A DNA stretch of 64,000 nt. It comes from Paraburkholderia diazotrophica. Lineage in GTDB: Bacteria > Pseudomonadota > Gammaproteobacteria > Burkholderiales > Burkholderiaceae. The number at the start of each line of letters is the position of its first letter. Positions within the stretch are counted from its first letter, which is position 1. The notes beneath the pieces were generated by a model. That model ran no database searches. It worked only from the letters and a program-made list of their open reading frames with translations, and had not been told where the DNA came from. Location: NCBI RefSeq assembly GCF_900108945.1, contig NZ_FNYE01000001.1, forward strand, positions 522,764 through 586,763, read 5' to 3'. The position numbers were made by a program, and so were the translations under genes. Positions 50,494-59,245 of the stretch are shown piece by piece.

Positions 50494-52034
50494 AGAGACG
50501 CCGCTTCTCCACCCGCACGCTACCCACCGATAACGCACCGATCCAAAGCTATCCGATGGATAAAGGCATCCTCAGAAACGTGGTGATCAATCTGATCGGA
50601 CTGATCTTGCCGACGTTCGTATCGCTCGTCACGGTGCCGTCGTACATCAGGCTGCTCGGCGTCGAACGCTACGGCGTGATCAGCCTCGTGTGGACGCTGA
50701 TCGGCTATTTCAGCATTCTCGATCTGGGCATGAGCATGGCCGCGCAGAACCACATCTCGAAGGCGCGCGCATCGAACGATGAAGACGCGTGCGAGCAGGT
50801 GTTCTGGAGCGCTACATGGCTCAACCTGGCGACGGGGATCATCGGCGGGCTCGTGATCTACTTCGGCGCGGCACTCTATACCGCGTACTTTTCGAAGGTC
50901 TCGCCCGGGTTGCAGCACGAGGTGTATCGCGCGCTGCCGTGGCTCGCGGCCGCGATTCCGCTCGCGAATGTGTCGTGGGTCTTCGCTGGCGCGATCAACG
51001 GTGCAGAACGCTTCGGCATCTACAACGCGAACCAGACGCTCGGCACGTTTCTGTTTCAGCTGCTGCCGCTCGCCGCCGCATGGATCATGGGGCCGACGTT
51101 GCAGAACGTGCTCGCGGCTGCCGTCGTCGCGCGTCTGGCCGCGGCGATTCTGCTCGCACGCTCCGCGTTCAACGTGCTCGGCATCCGGCACATCCGCGCG
51201 CCGCAATTCAACGTTGCGAAGGGGCTGTTCAGTTTCGGCGGCTGGATGCTGGTGGCGAGCCTTACCAACACAGTCGCCGAATCGCTCGATCGCGTGATGC
51301 TCGGCACAGGTCTCGGCGCGCGTTTCGTCACGTATTACGCGGTGCCGCAGAACCTCGTCACGCGTATGAACATCGTGCCGACGGCGATGCTGCGCACGTT
51401 GTTTCCGCGCCTGTCCGCCGTGGGTCGCGACGATGCCGACGTGATCATGCGGCAGTCGCTCGAATTTCTGAACGGCGTGTTCACGCCCGTTGCGCTCGTC
51501 GCGATCGTCGTGCTCGAACCGTTCCTGCATGTGTGGGTGGGCAGCGAAGTCGCCGATGCCGCAGGGCCCGTGGGACGCATCCTGATCGTTTCCGTGTGGC
51601 TCGTCGGTCAGGCGAATCTCGCGCGCATCCTGATCCAGTCGCAAGTGCATCCGGCGGCGGCCGCGCGCCTCGGTCTCTTCGAACTGCCGTTCCATGCGCT
51701 CGCGCTGTGGTACGGCATCGCGCATTTCGGACTGGTGGGTGCCGCCGTCGTCGTCGCCGCGCGCGGCCTGTTCGACTACGTCGCGCTGCTGCGTCTGTCC
51801 GCCATTCACGCGCGTCCGATCGTGCTCGACATGCTCGCGCATCTCGCCTTCCTGGTGGGCACGCTGTGGCTCGCCACCTTGCTCCCGAGCCTGCCGATGG
51901 CCATTGCCGCGGGCGCGCTCATCGTGGGCGCGAACGTCGCATGGTCACTCACGATGACCCCTGCATTGCGCGATCTTGCGCGTTCGCTGCTTGCGCGTCT
52001 GAAGTTGCGACTCAATCCGAGGAATAGCGCATGA
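50490..52034 (+). CDS. bceQ: Polysaccharide repeat-unit flippase (Wzx/MOP type)
   Basis: 514 residues with about 12-14 membrane helices. Begins NVVINLIGLILPTFVSLVTVPSYIRLLGVERYGVISLVWTLIGYFSILDLGMS, the pattern of the polysaccharide transport MOP family. It should move the lipid-linked repeat unit to the periplasmic face for polymerisation by the 39050 gene. Start chosen from the ATGA overlap with the upstream stop; ATG 50556 is the alternative. Symbol by synteny. Confidence 0.88.
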   Translation: MKRRRFSTRTLPTDNAPIQSYPMDKGILRNVVINLIGLILPTFVSLVTVPSYIRLLGVERYGVISLVWTLIGYFSILDLGMSMAAQNHISKARASNDEDACEQVFWSATWLNLATGIIGGLVIYFGAALYTAYFSKVSPGLQHEVYRALPWLAAAIPLANVSWVFAGAINGAERFGIYNANQTLGTFLFQLLPLAAAWIMGPTLQNVLAAAVVARLAAAILLARSAFNVLGIRHIRAPQFNVAKGLFSFGGWMLVASLTNTVAESLDRVMLGTGLGARFVTYYAVPQNLVTRMNIVPTAMLRTLFPRLSAVGRDDADVIMRQSLEFLNGVFTPVALVAIVVLEPFLHVWVGSEVADAAGPVGRILIVSVWLVGQANLARILIQSQVHPAAAARLGLFELPFHALALWYGIAHFGLVGAAVVVAARGLFDYVALLRLSAIHARPIVLDMLAHLAFLVGTLWLATLLPSLPMAIAAGALIVGANVAWSLTMTPALRDLARSLLARLKLRLNPRNSA

Positions 52035-54529
52035 ACCACGATATCGTCGAAGAAGACCTGTTGCGTCGCCCTATGACGCGCGATACAGCCGCCGATCTCA
52101 TCACGACGCCGGTCGCGAAGCCGCCTGTCAAACGACGGCAAGCGCGTAGCGACAGGCCCGCGCGCATCGCGATCGTTCACGACTGGCTCGTCACGTATGC
52201 AGGCGCCGAGCGCGTGCTCGAACAGATCGTCGCGTGCTTCCCGGATGCGGACATCTTCAGCCTCGTCGATTTTCTCGACGTCGACGATCGCGCGTTCCTG
52301 CGCGGCAAGCCTGTGACGACCTCGTTCATCCAGAAGCTGCCGCTTGCGCGCACGAAGTACCGCGCGTATCTGCCGCTGATGCCGCTCGCGATCGAGCAGC
52401 TCGACGTATCCGCGTATGACGTCGTGATCTCGAGCAGCCACGCCGTCGCGAAGGGTGTGCTGACGGGCCCGGACCAGGTGCACATCAGCTATGTGCATTC
52501 GCCCATCCGCTATGCGTGGGACCTGCAGCATCAGTACCTGCAGCAGTCGAAGCTCACGCGCGGCCCGAAGTCCGCGTTCGCGCGGCTCATTCTGCATTAC
52601 ATGCGCAACTGGGATATCCGCACGTCCAATTCCGTCGATGCGTTCGTCGCGAACTCCGGGTTCATTTCACGCCGCATCAGGAAGGTCTATCAGCGTGAAG
52701 CGGAAGTGATCTTTCCGCCTGTCGATGTCGATGCGTTTTCTCTTTGCGAAGCGAAGGAGGACTTCTATCTGACGGCATCACGGATGGTGCCGTACAAGAA
52801 GATCGATCTGATCGTCGAAGCGTTCGCGAACATGCCGCAGCGCAAGCTCGTCGTGATCGGCGATGGCCCGGACATGCAGAAGGTGCGCGAGAAGGTGCGT
52901 GAGAAGGCGGCTTCCAATGTGCAGGTCATCGGCTATCAGCCATTCGAAGTGCTGCGCGATCACATGCGCCGCGCGAAGGCGTTCGTGTTCGCGGCGGAAG
53001 AGGACTTCGGCATTTCCGTCGTCGAGGCGCAGGCGTGCGGCACGCCTGTGATCGCATACGGCAAGGGCGGGGCGCTCGAAACCGTGCGCGACGAATACGA
53101 TCCGCATCCGACGGGCCTCTTCTTCAGCGAGCAGTCGGTCGAGTCGATCATCGCGGCCGTCGAGAGCTTCGCCGACGATCCCGCGCGCTTCAGGCCGGCC
53201 GATTGCCGCGCGAATGCCGAGCGCTTTTCGATCGGGCATTTCCGCGAGCGTTTCTTCGGCTTCGTGCGTGAGACGGTGCCCGCATTGCAGCGCACGTCGC
53301 TGCCCTCGAATGATGTCCCCGTCGGCAGCGCGGTGCACGATCAGACATCGAGCGCATTGCGCGTGCTTGCGATCGACCAGAGCGGCGTGATGGGCGGCGC
53401 CGAACTGTCGCTGCTCGAAATCGTGAAGGCGCTCAAGGCGCGCGTCCAGGTCGTGCTGTTCGACGACGGACCGTTTCGCGCGGCGCTGCGTCGTGAAGGC
53501 GTCGCAGTCGATGTGCTCGATCCCGGCGCGACACGCGATATCCGCAAGCAGGGCGGCACGCCGCCGTTGATGAAAGCGGTGAAGGGCGTCGCGTCGCTGG
53601 TGCGAGAAACGGTCGAGCGTGCGCGTCATAGCGATGTGATCTATGCGAACACGCAGCGCGCGATGGTGATCGGCGCACTCGCGGGCCGCTTCGCGCGGCG
53701 CCCGGTGGTCTGGCATCTGCGCGACATCGTGAGCCGCGAGCACTTCGGCAGCAGGCAGCTCGCGATCATCAAGTGGTGCGCGAAGCTTGGGCTCGCGCAC
53801 GTGATCGCGAACTCGGCGGCATCGGCGCGCGCGTTTGCGGAGCTGACGAATTTCGGCGACAGGCGTATCGATGTGGTGTTCAACGGCATCCCGGCCGCGC
53901 CGTTCGACGCGTTGCGCGACGTGCCGCAAAGTGTGCTGCGCGCGCGGCTGAATCTGCCGCAGGATGCGTTTCTGGTCGGCTCGTTCAGCCGGCTCGCGCA
54001 ATGGAAGGGCCAGCATGTGCTGCTTGAAGCAATGGTGCTCAACCCCGGCATGCACGCGGTGCTGGTCGGCGCGCCGCTCTTCGGCGAGAACGCGTACGAA
54101 GCGCAGTTGCACGCGTTCGTCGCATCGCATGGACTGAATGATCGCGTGCATTTTCTCGGCTTCCAGGACGATGTCGCTGCGTGCATGTGCGCCGTCGATG
54201 CCGTCGCGCATACGTCGATCACGCCGGAGCCATTCGGCCGCGTGATCGTCGAGGGGATGCTCGCGCGCCGGCCCGTGGCGGGCGCGCGCGCGGGCGGCGT
54301 GACGGAGATCATCGACGACAACGTGAACGGCCTGATGTGCACGCCGGGCGATGCGCACGCGCTCGCCGATACGCTCGCCGAACTGCGCGCCAATCCGGCG
54401 CTATGCGAGCGGCTCGTCGCGCAGGGTTATCAGACGGCCGTACGCAAGTTCGGCACGCAGGCTTATGTGGAAGGCGTCGAGCGAATTCTGACGAGCGTCG
54501 CGGGCGCGAAGGCTCGACTGACAAGCTGA
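52031..54529 (+). CDS. bceR: Double-domain family 4 glycosyltransferase
   Basis: 832 residues, twice the usual GT4 length. Unit 1 (about 45-405) begins RIAIVHDWLVTYAGAERVLEQI and has AAEEDFGISVVEAQACGTPVIA. Unit 2 (about 435-825) begins VLAIDQSGVMGGAELSLLEI and has TPEPFGRVIVEGMLARRPVAG. Each unit has its own donor-site EX7E-like motif, so one polypeptide may add two sugars in succession. Overlaps the flippase gene by 4 bp; GAGGA precedes the ATG. Confidence 0.9.
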   Translation: MNHDIVEEDLLRRPMTRDTAADLITTPVAKPPVKRRQARSDRPARIAIVHDWLVTYAGAERVLEQIVACFPDADIFSLVDFLDVDDRAFLRGKPVTTSFIQKLPLARTKYRAYLPLMPLAIEQLDVSAYDVVISSSHAVAKGVLTGPDQVHISYVHSPIRYAWDLQHQYLQQSKLTRGPKSAFARLILHYMRNWDIRTSNSVDAFVANSGFISRRIRKVYQREAEVIFPPVDVDAFSLCEAKEDFYLTASRMVPYKKIDLIVEAFANMPQRKLVVIGDGPDMQKVREKVREKAASNVQVIGYQPFEVLRDHMRRAKAFVFAAEEDFGISVVEAQACGTPVIAYGKGGALETVRDEYDPHPTGLFFSEQSVESIIAAVESFADDPARFRPADCRANAERFSIGHFRERFFGFVRETVPALQRTSLPSNDVPVGSAVHDQTSSALRVLAIDQSGVMGGAELSLLEIVKALKARVQVVLFDDGPFRAALRREGVAVDVLDPGATRDIRKQGGTPPLMKAVKGVASLVRETVERARHSDVIYANTQRAMVIGALAGRFARRPVVWHLRDIVSREHFGSRQLAIIKWCAKLGLAHVIANSAASARAFAELTNFGDRRIDVVFNGIPAAPFDALRDVPQSVLRARLNLPQDAFLVGSFSRLAQWKGQHVLLEAMVLNPGMHAVLVGAPLFGENAYEAQLHAFVASHGLNDRVHFLGFQDDVAACMCAVDAVAHTSITPEPFGRVIVEGMLARRPVAGARAGGVTEIIDDNVNGLMCTPGDAHALADTLAELRANPALCERLVAQGYQTAVRKFGTQAYVEGVERILTSVAGAKARLTS

Positions 54530-54562
54530 AAAAAGGCCGGCGCAATCAAGTTCACGCCGGCC
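54529..54562 (-). terminator. Terminator for the minus-strand acyltransferase
   Basis: An 8-bp stem GGCCGGCG/CGCCGGCC (54535-54542 and 54555-54562) is followed on the minus strand by a run of six T. It serves the minus-strand gene and may also stop the converging plus-strand operon. Confidence 0.85.
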
Positions 54563-54614
54563 ATTTCGCTCGAGCTCGAATGAATCGCTGTCTATGGGAT
54601 ATTGAACGTATCGA

Positions 54615-55805
54615 TCAACGCGCCCGCGCAGCGGCAGGCCTCAAGTTTGCGGACCATTTCATCGCGGGCAGTTCGACGCAACGATAGAAGACCCACGCGG
54701 CCGCAATCGCGACGAGCATGAAACCGAAGGTCGGAAAGATCGACGTTTGTAGCGTCGAGCGATAGAGCAGGGACGAGAGCAGCACGAAGATGGGAAGGTG
54801 GATCGAATACAGCGAAAAGCTGAAGTCACCGAAGCGCGACAGCAAGCGAATAACGGGCGCATCTTTCTCACCGCGGTTTTGACGATGGCTCTTCAGCGCT
54901 TCCGCCAGATAGCACGCAAAGCCGAGCGCCCACAGTTGAAATGCGAAGTACTGACCGAAGTGGAACGCGGCACAGCCAAGCGCGGTGAACATCAACGCCG
55001 CGCCATACATCCGCCACGGCATGCGCTTGCGCGACGCGTCGCGCTTCACCTGCAACTCGGCGATCCACGCGCCAAGCGTCCACGAGAACCAGAACGACGT
55101 GAAGAACTGCAGGTCATTGCGCTCGAACACGAACGCGGAAACGACATTGACGAGCGCGACCACCACCAGCGCGGGCTGCATGCCGAGCCTGCGACGCAGC
55201 GCGAACAGCAGCGGATAGACCGCGTAGAACTGCACTTCGAGCGAAAGCGTCCACAGCGCGCCGTTCGAGCCATACGTCTTGCCCGCTACGCCTTGCAGCG
55301 AAAACAGGTTGACGAGAAAAGCCGTCGGTCCGATATCGAGGATCTTGTGATTGACGGGCGGAAAGTGCAGGCTCGTCCAGTCGAGCGCCAACGTGAGCAG
55401 CAACGCAGCGAACAGCACGGGATAAATGCGCGCAAAGCGGCGCGCCCAGAAATTCGCCGCATCGAGCCGGTAAGCGGGATTGTTCGCGAGCCGTTGCGCC
55501 GCGCCGCGATGAATGCAGTAGCCGCTGATGACGAAAAAAATCGGCACGCCTGCCGAGCCCCACGCAATCGGCAGCGTCAGATAGGCGACGACCGTATTCA
55601 GGTCGAGCGGCCTGCTCGTGAGGTGATGAAAGCTCTGCATGCCGACCCACTCGACCTGGCGGCAATGAAAGTAGGCGACCAGCAGCGCAGCGACCCCACG
55701 CATCGCATCGACGACGTGTTCCTTGTCGACGGCTTTCGTCTCGCTGCGCGCCGCCGTCGCCAATGAACGGGACGAGTGGGTGGCATCCAGTGCTGTATCG
55801 CTCAT
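54615..55805 (-). CDS. bceS: Acyltransferase 3 family membrane O-acyltransferase
   Basis: 396 residues. Second OafA-type acyltransferase of the locus: VDAMRGVAALLVAYFHCRQ, FFVISGYCIHRGAAQRL and ARRFARIYPVLFAALLL, with about ten membrane helices. It likely acylates another position of the repeat unit. GAGGA precedes the ATG; the longer frame upstream lacks a ribosome site. It is convergent with bceR and separate from the other operons. Symbol by synteny. Confidence 0.86.
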   Translation of the reverse strand: MSDTALDATHSSRSLATAARSETKAVDKEHVVDAMRGVAALLVAYFHCRQVEWVGMQSFHHLTSRPLDLNTVVAYLTLPIAWGSAGVPIFFVISGYCIHRGAAQRLANNPAYRLDAANFWARRFARIYPVLFAALLLTLALDWTSLHFPPVNHKILDIGPTAFLVNLFSLQGVAGKTYGSNGALWTLSLEVQFYAVYPLLFALRRRLGMQPALVVVALVNVVSAFVFERNDLQFFTSFWFSWTLGAWIAELQVKRDASRKRMPWRMYGAALMFTALGCAAFHFGQYFAFQLWALGFACYLAEALKSHRQNRGEKDAPVIRLLSRFGDFSFSLYSIHLPIFVLLSSLLYRSTLQTSIFPTFGFMLVAIAAAWVFYRCVELPAMKWSANLRPAAARAR

Positions 55806-56036
55806 GCGCGATCCTCGGTCGTTGATCAACGGATGACGCGCGGCCTTTCCCGACGCAGCACGCCGATTGCCTATCGTAGAGGAACGGGCGTGCAAAAAAT
55901 CGATAAGAAATGATTCAATAATCCAGGATTGTTTTTCGATGTGGAGAGAATGGCGCAATTCGGTTAGCCGATGAAATTATTTGACGCTTTTTTCATGTTA
56001 GGTTAATGCCGGCAAACTTTTGACAGGGGTAGGGTC

Positions 56037-56180
56037 ATGAACCTGCATTTGCTCGCCGGCGTCGCCGTGCTGTTGCTGTTAATAGGCGTTTCCGCATATC
56101 GCGAGGCGCTGCGCAACGAGCCGATCAGCCGTATCCGGATGACTCCGGAAAATATGCCGCAATTCGAGGACAACGAGTGA
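56037..56180 (+). CDS. 47-residue single-pass membrane protein, unknown
   Basis: Starts MNLHLLAGVAVLLLLIG and ends MPQFEDNE. One predicted membrane helix (about residues 3-20), then a short cytoplasmic or periplasmic part containing two Met-Thr/Pro-Glu-Asn-like segments and an acidic end. AGGGGTAGGG lies just before the ATG, a good ribosome site. Codon use resembles real genes (GCC, CTG, CGC). Located in the gap between bceS and galU, on the same strand as galU. No family is recognised. Confidence 0.55.
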   Translation: MNLHLLAGVAVLLLLIGVSAYREALRNEPISRIRMTPENMPQFEDNE

Positions 56181-56446
56181 GCGTCGCGCGCCCGGATGCG
56201 CACGTGCGACCACGTGCCATAAGCAACATTTACGTCGCACATGTAAATTGATTGAATCAGTCGCGTCATTATTTCCGAATGTATTTCATATAATGGTTTG
56301 GCCCGCGAAATGAATCAATAAATAATTGTGGAGCCGTATTGACGGCTCATTTCGACTAATTTTGCGCCAGTCTTTTCTGGGCACGACATCGCGCCGCCTG
56401 TCCTGGCGATTGCATACATTCAATCAACCGAGTGGAAATGCACACC

Positions 56447-57340
56447 ATGCTGAAAGTCACCAAAGCCGTCTTCCCTGTTGCGGGTCTCGGAACACGTTTT
56501 CTGCCCGCCACGAAGGCGAGCCCGAAGGAGATGCTGCCCATCGTCGACAAGCCGCTGATCCAGTATGCGGTCGAAGAAGCGATTGCCGCGGGCATCACCG
56601 AGATGATCTTCGTCACGGGCCGCAGCAAGCGCGCAATCGAAGATCACTTCGACAAGTCCTATGAGATCGAAGCGGAGCTTGAAGCGCGCGGCAAGGAGCA
56701 ATTGCTCGAACTCGTGCGCAGCATCAAGCCTTCGAACGTCGACTGCTTCTACGTGCGTCAGGCGGAAGCGCTCGGCCTGGGCCATGCCGTGCTGTGCGCG
56801 GAAAAACTGGTCGGCGAAAGCCCGTTCGCCGTCATTCTCGCGGACGACCTGCTGCACAGCGAACAGCCTGTGATGAAGCAGCTCGTCGACGTGTTCAACC
56901 ACTATCACAGCTCGGTCGTCGGCGTCGAAACCATTGCGCGCGAGACGAGCCGTTCGTATGGCGTCGTCGACGGCAAGGAATGGGAAGAAGACGTGATCAA
57001 GCTGTCGGGCATCGTCGAGAAGCCTGCGCCCGAGAAGGCGCCGTCCAATCTCGGCGTGGTCGGTCGCTATGTGCTGATGCCGACCATCTTCCGCCACATT
57101 CGTGCGCTGAAGCCAGGCGCCGGCGGCGAGCTGCAGCTGACGGACGCATTGGAATCGCTGCTGACGGAAGAGCAGGTGCTGGCCTACCGTTACTTCGGCA
57201 CGCGTTTCGATTGCGGCAGCAAGCTCGGCTATCTGAAGGCAACCGTCGAATTCGCGCTGCGTCACCCGGAAGTGCGCGCGGAGTTCGAGGACTATCTGCA
57301 AAGCTATCTGCCGATGCATCTGACGGCAGCCGCCGCCTGA
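56447..57340 (+). CDS. galU: UTP-glucose-1-phosphate uridylyltransferase
   Basis: 297 residues. Makes UDP-glucose, the substrate of the priming enzyme and of the UDP-glucose dehydrogenase in this locus, and of otsA. Nucleotide-binding [23 protein letters not shown] near the N-terminus, [10 protein letters not shown] and [12 protein letters not shown] near the end; a classic GalU. Called bceT in bce-II clusters. The start at 56447 matches the family; 56438 is also possible. Confidence 0.95.
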   Translation: MLKVTKAVFPVAGLGTRFLPATKASPKEMLPIVDKPLIQYAVEEAIAAGITEMIFVTGRSKRAIEDHFDKSYEIEAELEARGKEQLLELVRSIKPSNVDCFYVRQAEALGLGHAVLCAEKLVGESPFAVILADDLLHSEQPVMKQLVDVFNHYHSSVVGVETIARETSRSYGVVDGKEWEEDVIKLSGIVEKPAPEKAPSNLGVVGRYVLMPTIFRHIRALKPGAGGELQLTDALESLLTEEQVLAYRYFGTRFDCGSKLGYLKATVEFALRHPEVRAEFEDYLQSYLPMHLTAAAA

Positions 57341-57406
57341 AAGCAGCGTCTATGGCAGCGCCATCGCCTCTATCCGCTGTCGCCTTGTGCATCGGTGCGC
57401 GCGAGT

Positions 57407-57432
57407 GCACGCGTGAGCCGCTTCACGCGTGC
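57407..57432. repeat. Perfect inverted repeat at the end of the phosphoribosyltransferase gene
   Basis: GCACGCGTGA (57407-57416) pairs with TCACGCGTGC (57423-57432) around a 6-base loop. It includes the stop codon of the minus-strand gene and lies 66 bp past the galU stop. No T-run, so a terminator role is only possible. Confidence 0.7.
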
Positions 57433-58085
57433 CCGCTCGCCGGCGAGGTGCGTGCGAGTATTGCGCGCACGTCGTCGTCGGTGGTTTCGCCGAAATCCGC
57501 ATAGAACTGGCTCACGCTGAAGAACAGTTCCGGCGACGCCACGCAGATGAATTCGTCGACATCGCCGGCGATGCGTTCGGCCGCGTCATACGGCGCAACG
57601 GGCAACGCGGCGACGATCCTGGCCGGGCCGCGCGCACGCAACGCGCGCGCGGCCGCCTTCATCGATGCACCCGTGGCGAATCCATCGTCGACGATGACGG
57701 CAACGCGGCCCGCAACGTCGACGCTCGCGCGCTGCGGATCGCGAAAGAGCGCCTCGCGCCGCGCGAGCTGCGCTTTTTCGTCCGCCAGCACGCGGTCCAA
57801 CTCCTCCTGCGAAACGCCCGTCTCGCGCATCAATTCTTCATCCAGATAAAGCGCATCGCCCGATGCGATCGCCCCCATTGCCAGTTCCGGTTGCCAGGGC
57901 ACGCCCAGCTTCCTGACGACGAGCACGTCGAGCGGCGCGCCGAGCGCGCGCGCCACTTCATACGCGACAGGCACGCCGCCGCGGGGCAGCCCGAGCACGA
58001 CCACATCATCGCGCTGCGCGTATTGCTTCAGCTGATCGGCGAGCGCGCGGCCCGCGTCGGCACGATCGGCAAATCGACAGAACAT
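57423..58085 (-). CDS. Phosphoribosyltransferase family protein
   Basis: 220 residues. Type I phosphoribosyltransferase fold with the PRPP loop VAVIVDDGFATGASMKAA near residue 130 and the N-terminal LGLPRGGVPVAYEVARAL. This subgroup (often annotated as a putative PRTase) carries the loop but its base substrate is unknown. GGGAGCG precedes the ATG. Convergent with galU. Confidence 0.87.
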   Translation of the reverse strand: MFCRFADRADAGRALADQLKQYAQRDDVVVLGLPRGGVPVAYEVARALGAPLDVLVVRKLGVPWQPELAMGAIASGDALYLDEELMRETGVSQEELDRVLADEKAQLARREALFRDPQRASVDVAGRVAVIVDDGFATGASMKAAARALRARGPARIVAALPVAPYDAAERIAGDVDEFICVASPELFFSVSQFYADFGETTDDDVRAILARTSPASGHA

Positions 58086-58122
58086 GATTCGCTCCCACGT
58101 CCGCTACAAATCCGTTCATTCA

Positions 58123-58893
58123 CTATAGGACGTTGAGCATAGCGAGTGCCGACTCCTGCAACGGACGCAACACGCGATTCAACGCGACTTCCGTCGTTTC
58201 CTTGCCCATCGGCATGTTCGTGCTGAGCGCCGCGACCACTTCGCCATGGCGGTTCTTCATCGGCACGGCCACGCCGCGCACGCCGATATCCAGTTGCTGC
58301 TCGATCACCGCGAAGCCGTCGGCCTGCGCGCGGCGAATCTTTTCAAGCAGCCCCGTTTTGTTCGTCACCGTGTGCGGCGTGAAGGGCGCGAGCTCGGTCT
58401 CGTTGAGCCACGTCTGCATCGCTTCCTGATCGCGGTGATACGCGAGCAGCACGACGCCCGGCGACGTGAGCGGGGCAGGCACGCGCGCGCCGAGCACGAA
58501 GCCCGTCGTCATCACACGCGACGTGCCGTTGCGCGCGATGAACACCAGTTCCCAGCCGTCGAGCACGCTCACATACACCGACTCGTTGATCGCCGCGCTC
58601 AGTTGCTGCAAATAGGGCTGCACGGTCCTCGGCAGACGCGCCGAGTCGAAATACGACCAGCCGACGCGCAGCACGCGCGGCGTCAATCCGTACAGCTTGC
58701 CGTCGCCCTGCACGTAGCCGAGATGTTCGAGCGTCAGCAGATAGCGGCGCGCGGCCGTCCGCGTCATGCCCGTCAGCTGCGCGGCCTGGCTCGGCGTGAG
58801 GCGCGCGTGCTCGCTGTCGAACGACTCGAGAATGGCGAGCCCTTTTTCGAGCCCGGCGATCCAGTCCCGTTTGTCCAGTGGCGGTCGGTTCAT
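58123..58893 (-). CDS. IclR-family transcriptional regulator
   Basis: 256 residues. N-terminal winged helix-turn-helix (LAILESFDSEHARLTPSQAAQLTGMTRTAARRYLLTL) and an effector-binding domain with VSPRG-like IGVRGVAVPMKNRHGEVVAALSTNMP. Resembles the PcaR/PobR/PcaU group that responds to aromatic acids. Divergent from the transporter; its own promoter region carries a large dyad at 58920-58959. It probably controls the quinate/shikimate genes downstream. Confidence 0.9.
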   Translation of the reverse strand: MNRPPLDKRDWIAGLEKGLAILESFDSEHARLTPSQAAQLTGMTRTAARRYLLTLEHLGYVQGDGKLYGLTPRVLRVGWSYFDSARLPRTVQPYLQQLSAAINESVYVSVLDGWELVFIARNGTSRVMTTGFVLGARVPAPLTSPGVVLLAYHRDQEAMQTWLNETELAPFTPHTVTNKTGLLEKIRRAQADGFAVIEQQLDIGVRGVAVPMKNRHGEVVAALSTNMPMGKETTEVALNRVLRPLQESALAMLNVL

Positions 58894-58919
58894 AGCAATT
58901 ACCCTGATTCTGCGCGTTT

Positions 58920-58959
58920 AACGCATCTGTACGCGCGATTATCGCGCGAACGATGCGTT
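58920..58959. promoter_or_regulatory. Candidate IclR-type operator 1
   Basis: A nested dyad: AACGCATC (58920-58927) pairs with GATGCGTT (58952-58959), and inside it GCGCGATTATCGCGC (58933-58947) is centred on CGATTATCG. It starts 27 bp upstream of the regulator's ATG, fitting autoregulation. Confidence 0.6.
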
Positions 58960-59056
58960 TTGTTCTTGGGTCGGCGGACGTTTCCCTCATAGCATCCAAT
59001 CACGCGCCGGGACACCGCCGGCGCGCCGGACGACAACAAATCCTTGGAGACACACG

Positions 59057-59167
59057 ATGACCGCCCCGATGTCCCGCCTGGTGCTAACCCGAAAAGCGCG
59101 CGCTGAGCGCACAGGAGCGTGCGATTATCGAACGCTTTCGTCATCGGGAGCATTGCCCGCCCACTGA
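59057..59167 (+). other. Short ORF with strong ribosome site (leader peptide or gene remnant)
   Basis: 36 codons starting at an ATG preceded by TTGGAGA. The peptide (MTAPMSRLVLTRKARAERTG, then CDYRTLSSSGALPAH) resembles nothing I know. It overlaps candidate operator 2 and ends 78 bp before the transporter gene. The GAGACACACG leader is typical of real starts in this genome, so it may be a leader peptide or the 5' stub of a lost gene. Confidence 0.3.
59119..59133. promoter_or_regulatory. Candidate IclR-type operator 2
   Basis: GTGCGATTATCGAAC shares the CGATTATCG core with operator 1, 186 bp away. As I recall it, the reverse complement equals the 15-base PcaR-type consensus of IclR-family aromatic regulators. 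Located 113 bp upstream of the transporter ATG. Confidence 0.65.
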
Positions 59168-59245
59168 CGCCTGCCTATTCTTGAGCCACTTTCAGCGCCC
59201 GGCTCCGCAACCCGCGCTGCAAACACGATATCCGAGACATCCGTC

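Noticed and set aside
48163..50538. 791-codon open frame on the minus strand
   Set aside because: Antisense to the propeller-like gene; Arg/His/Val-rich shadow composition.
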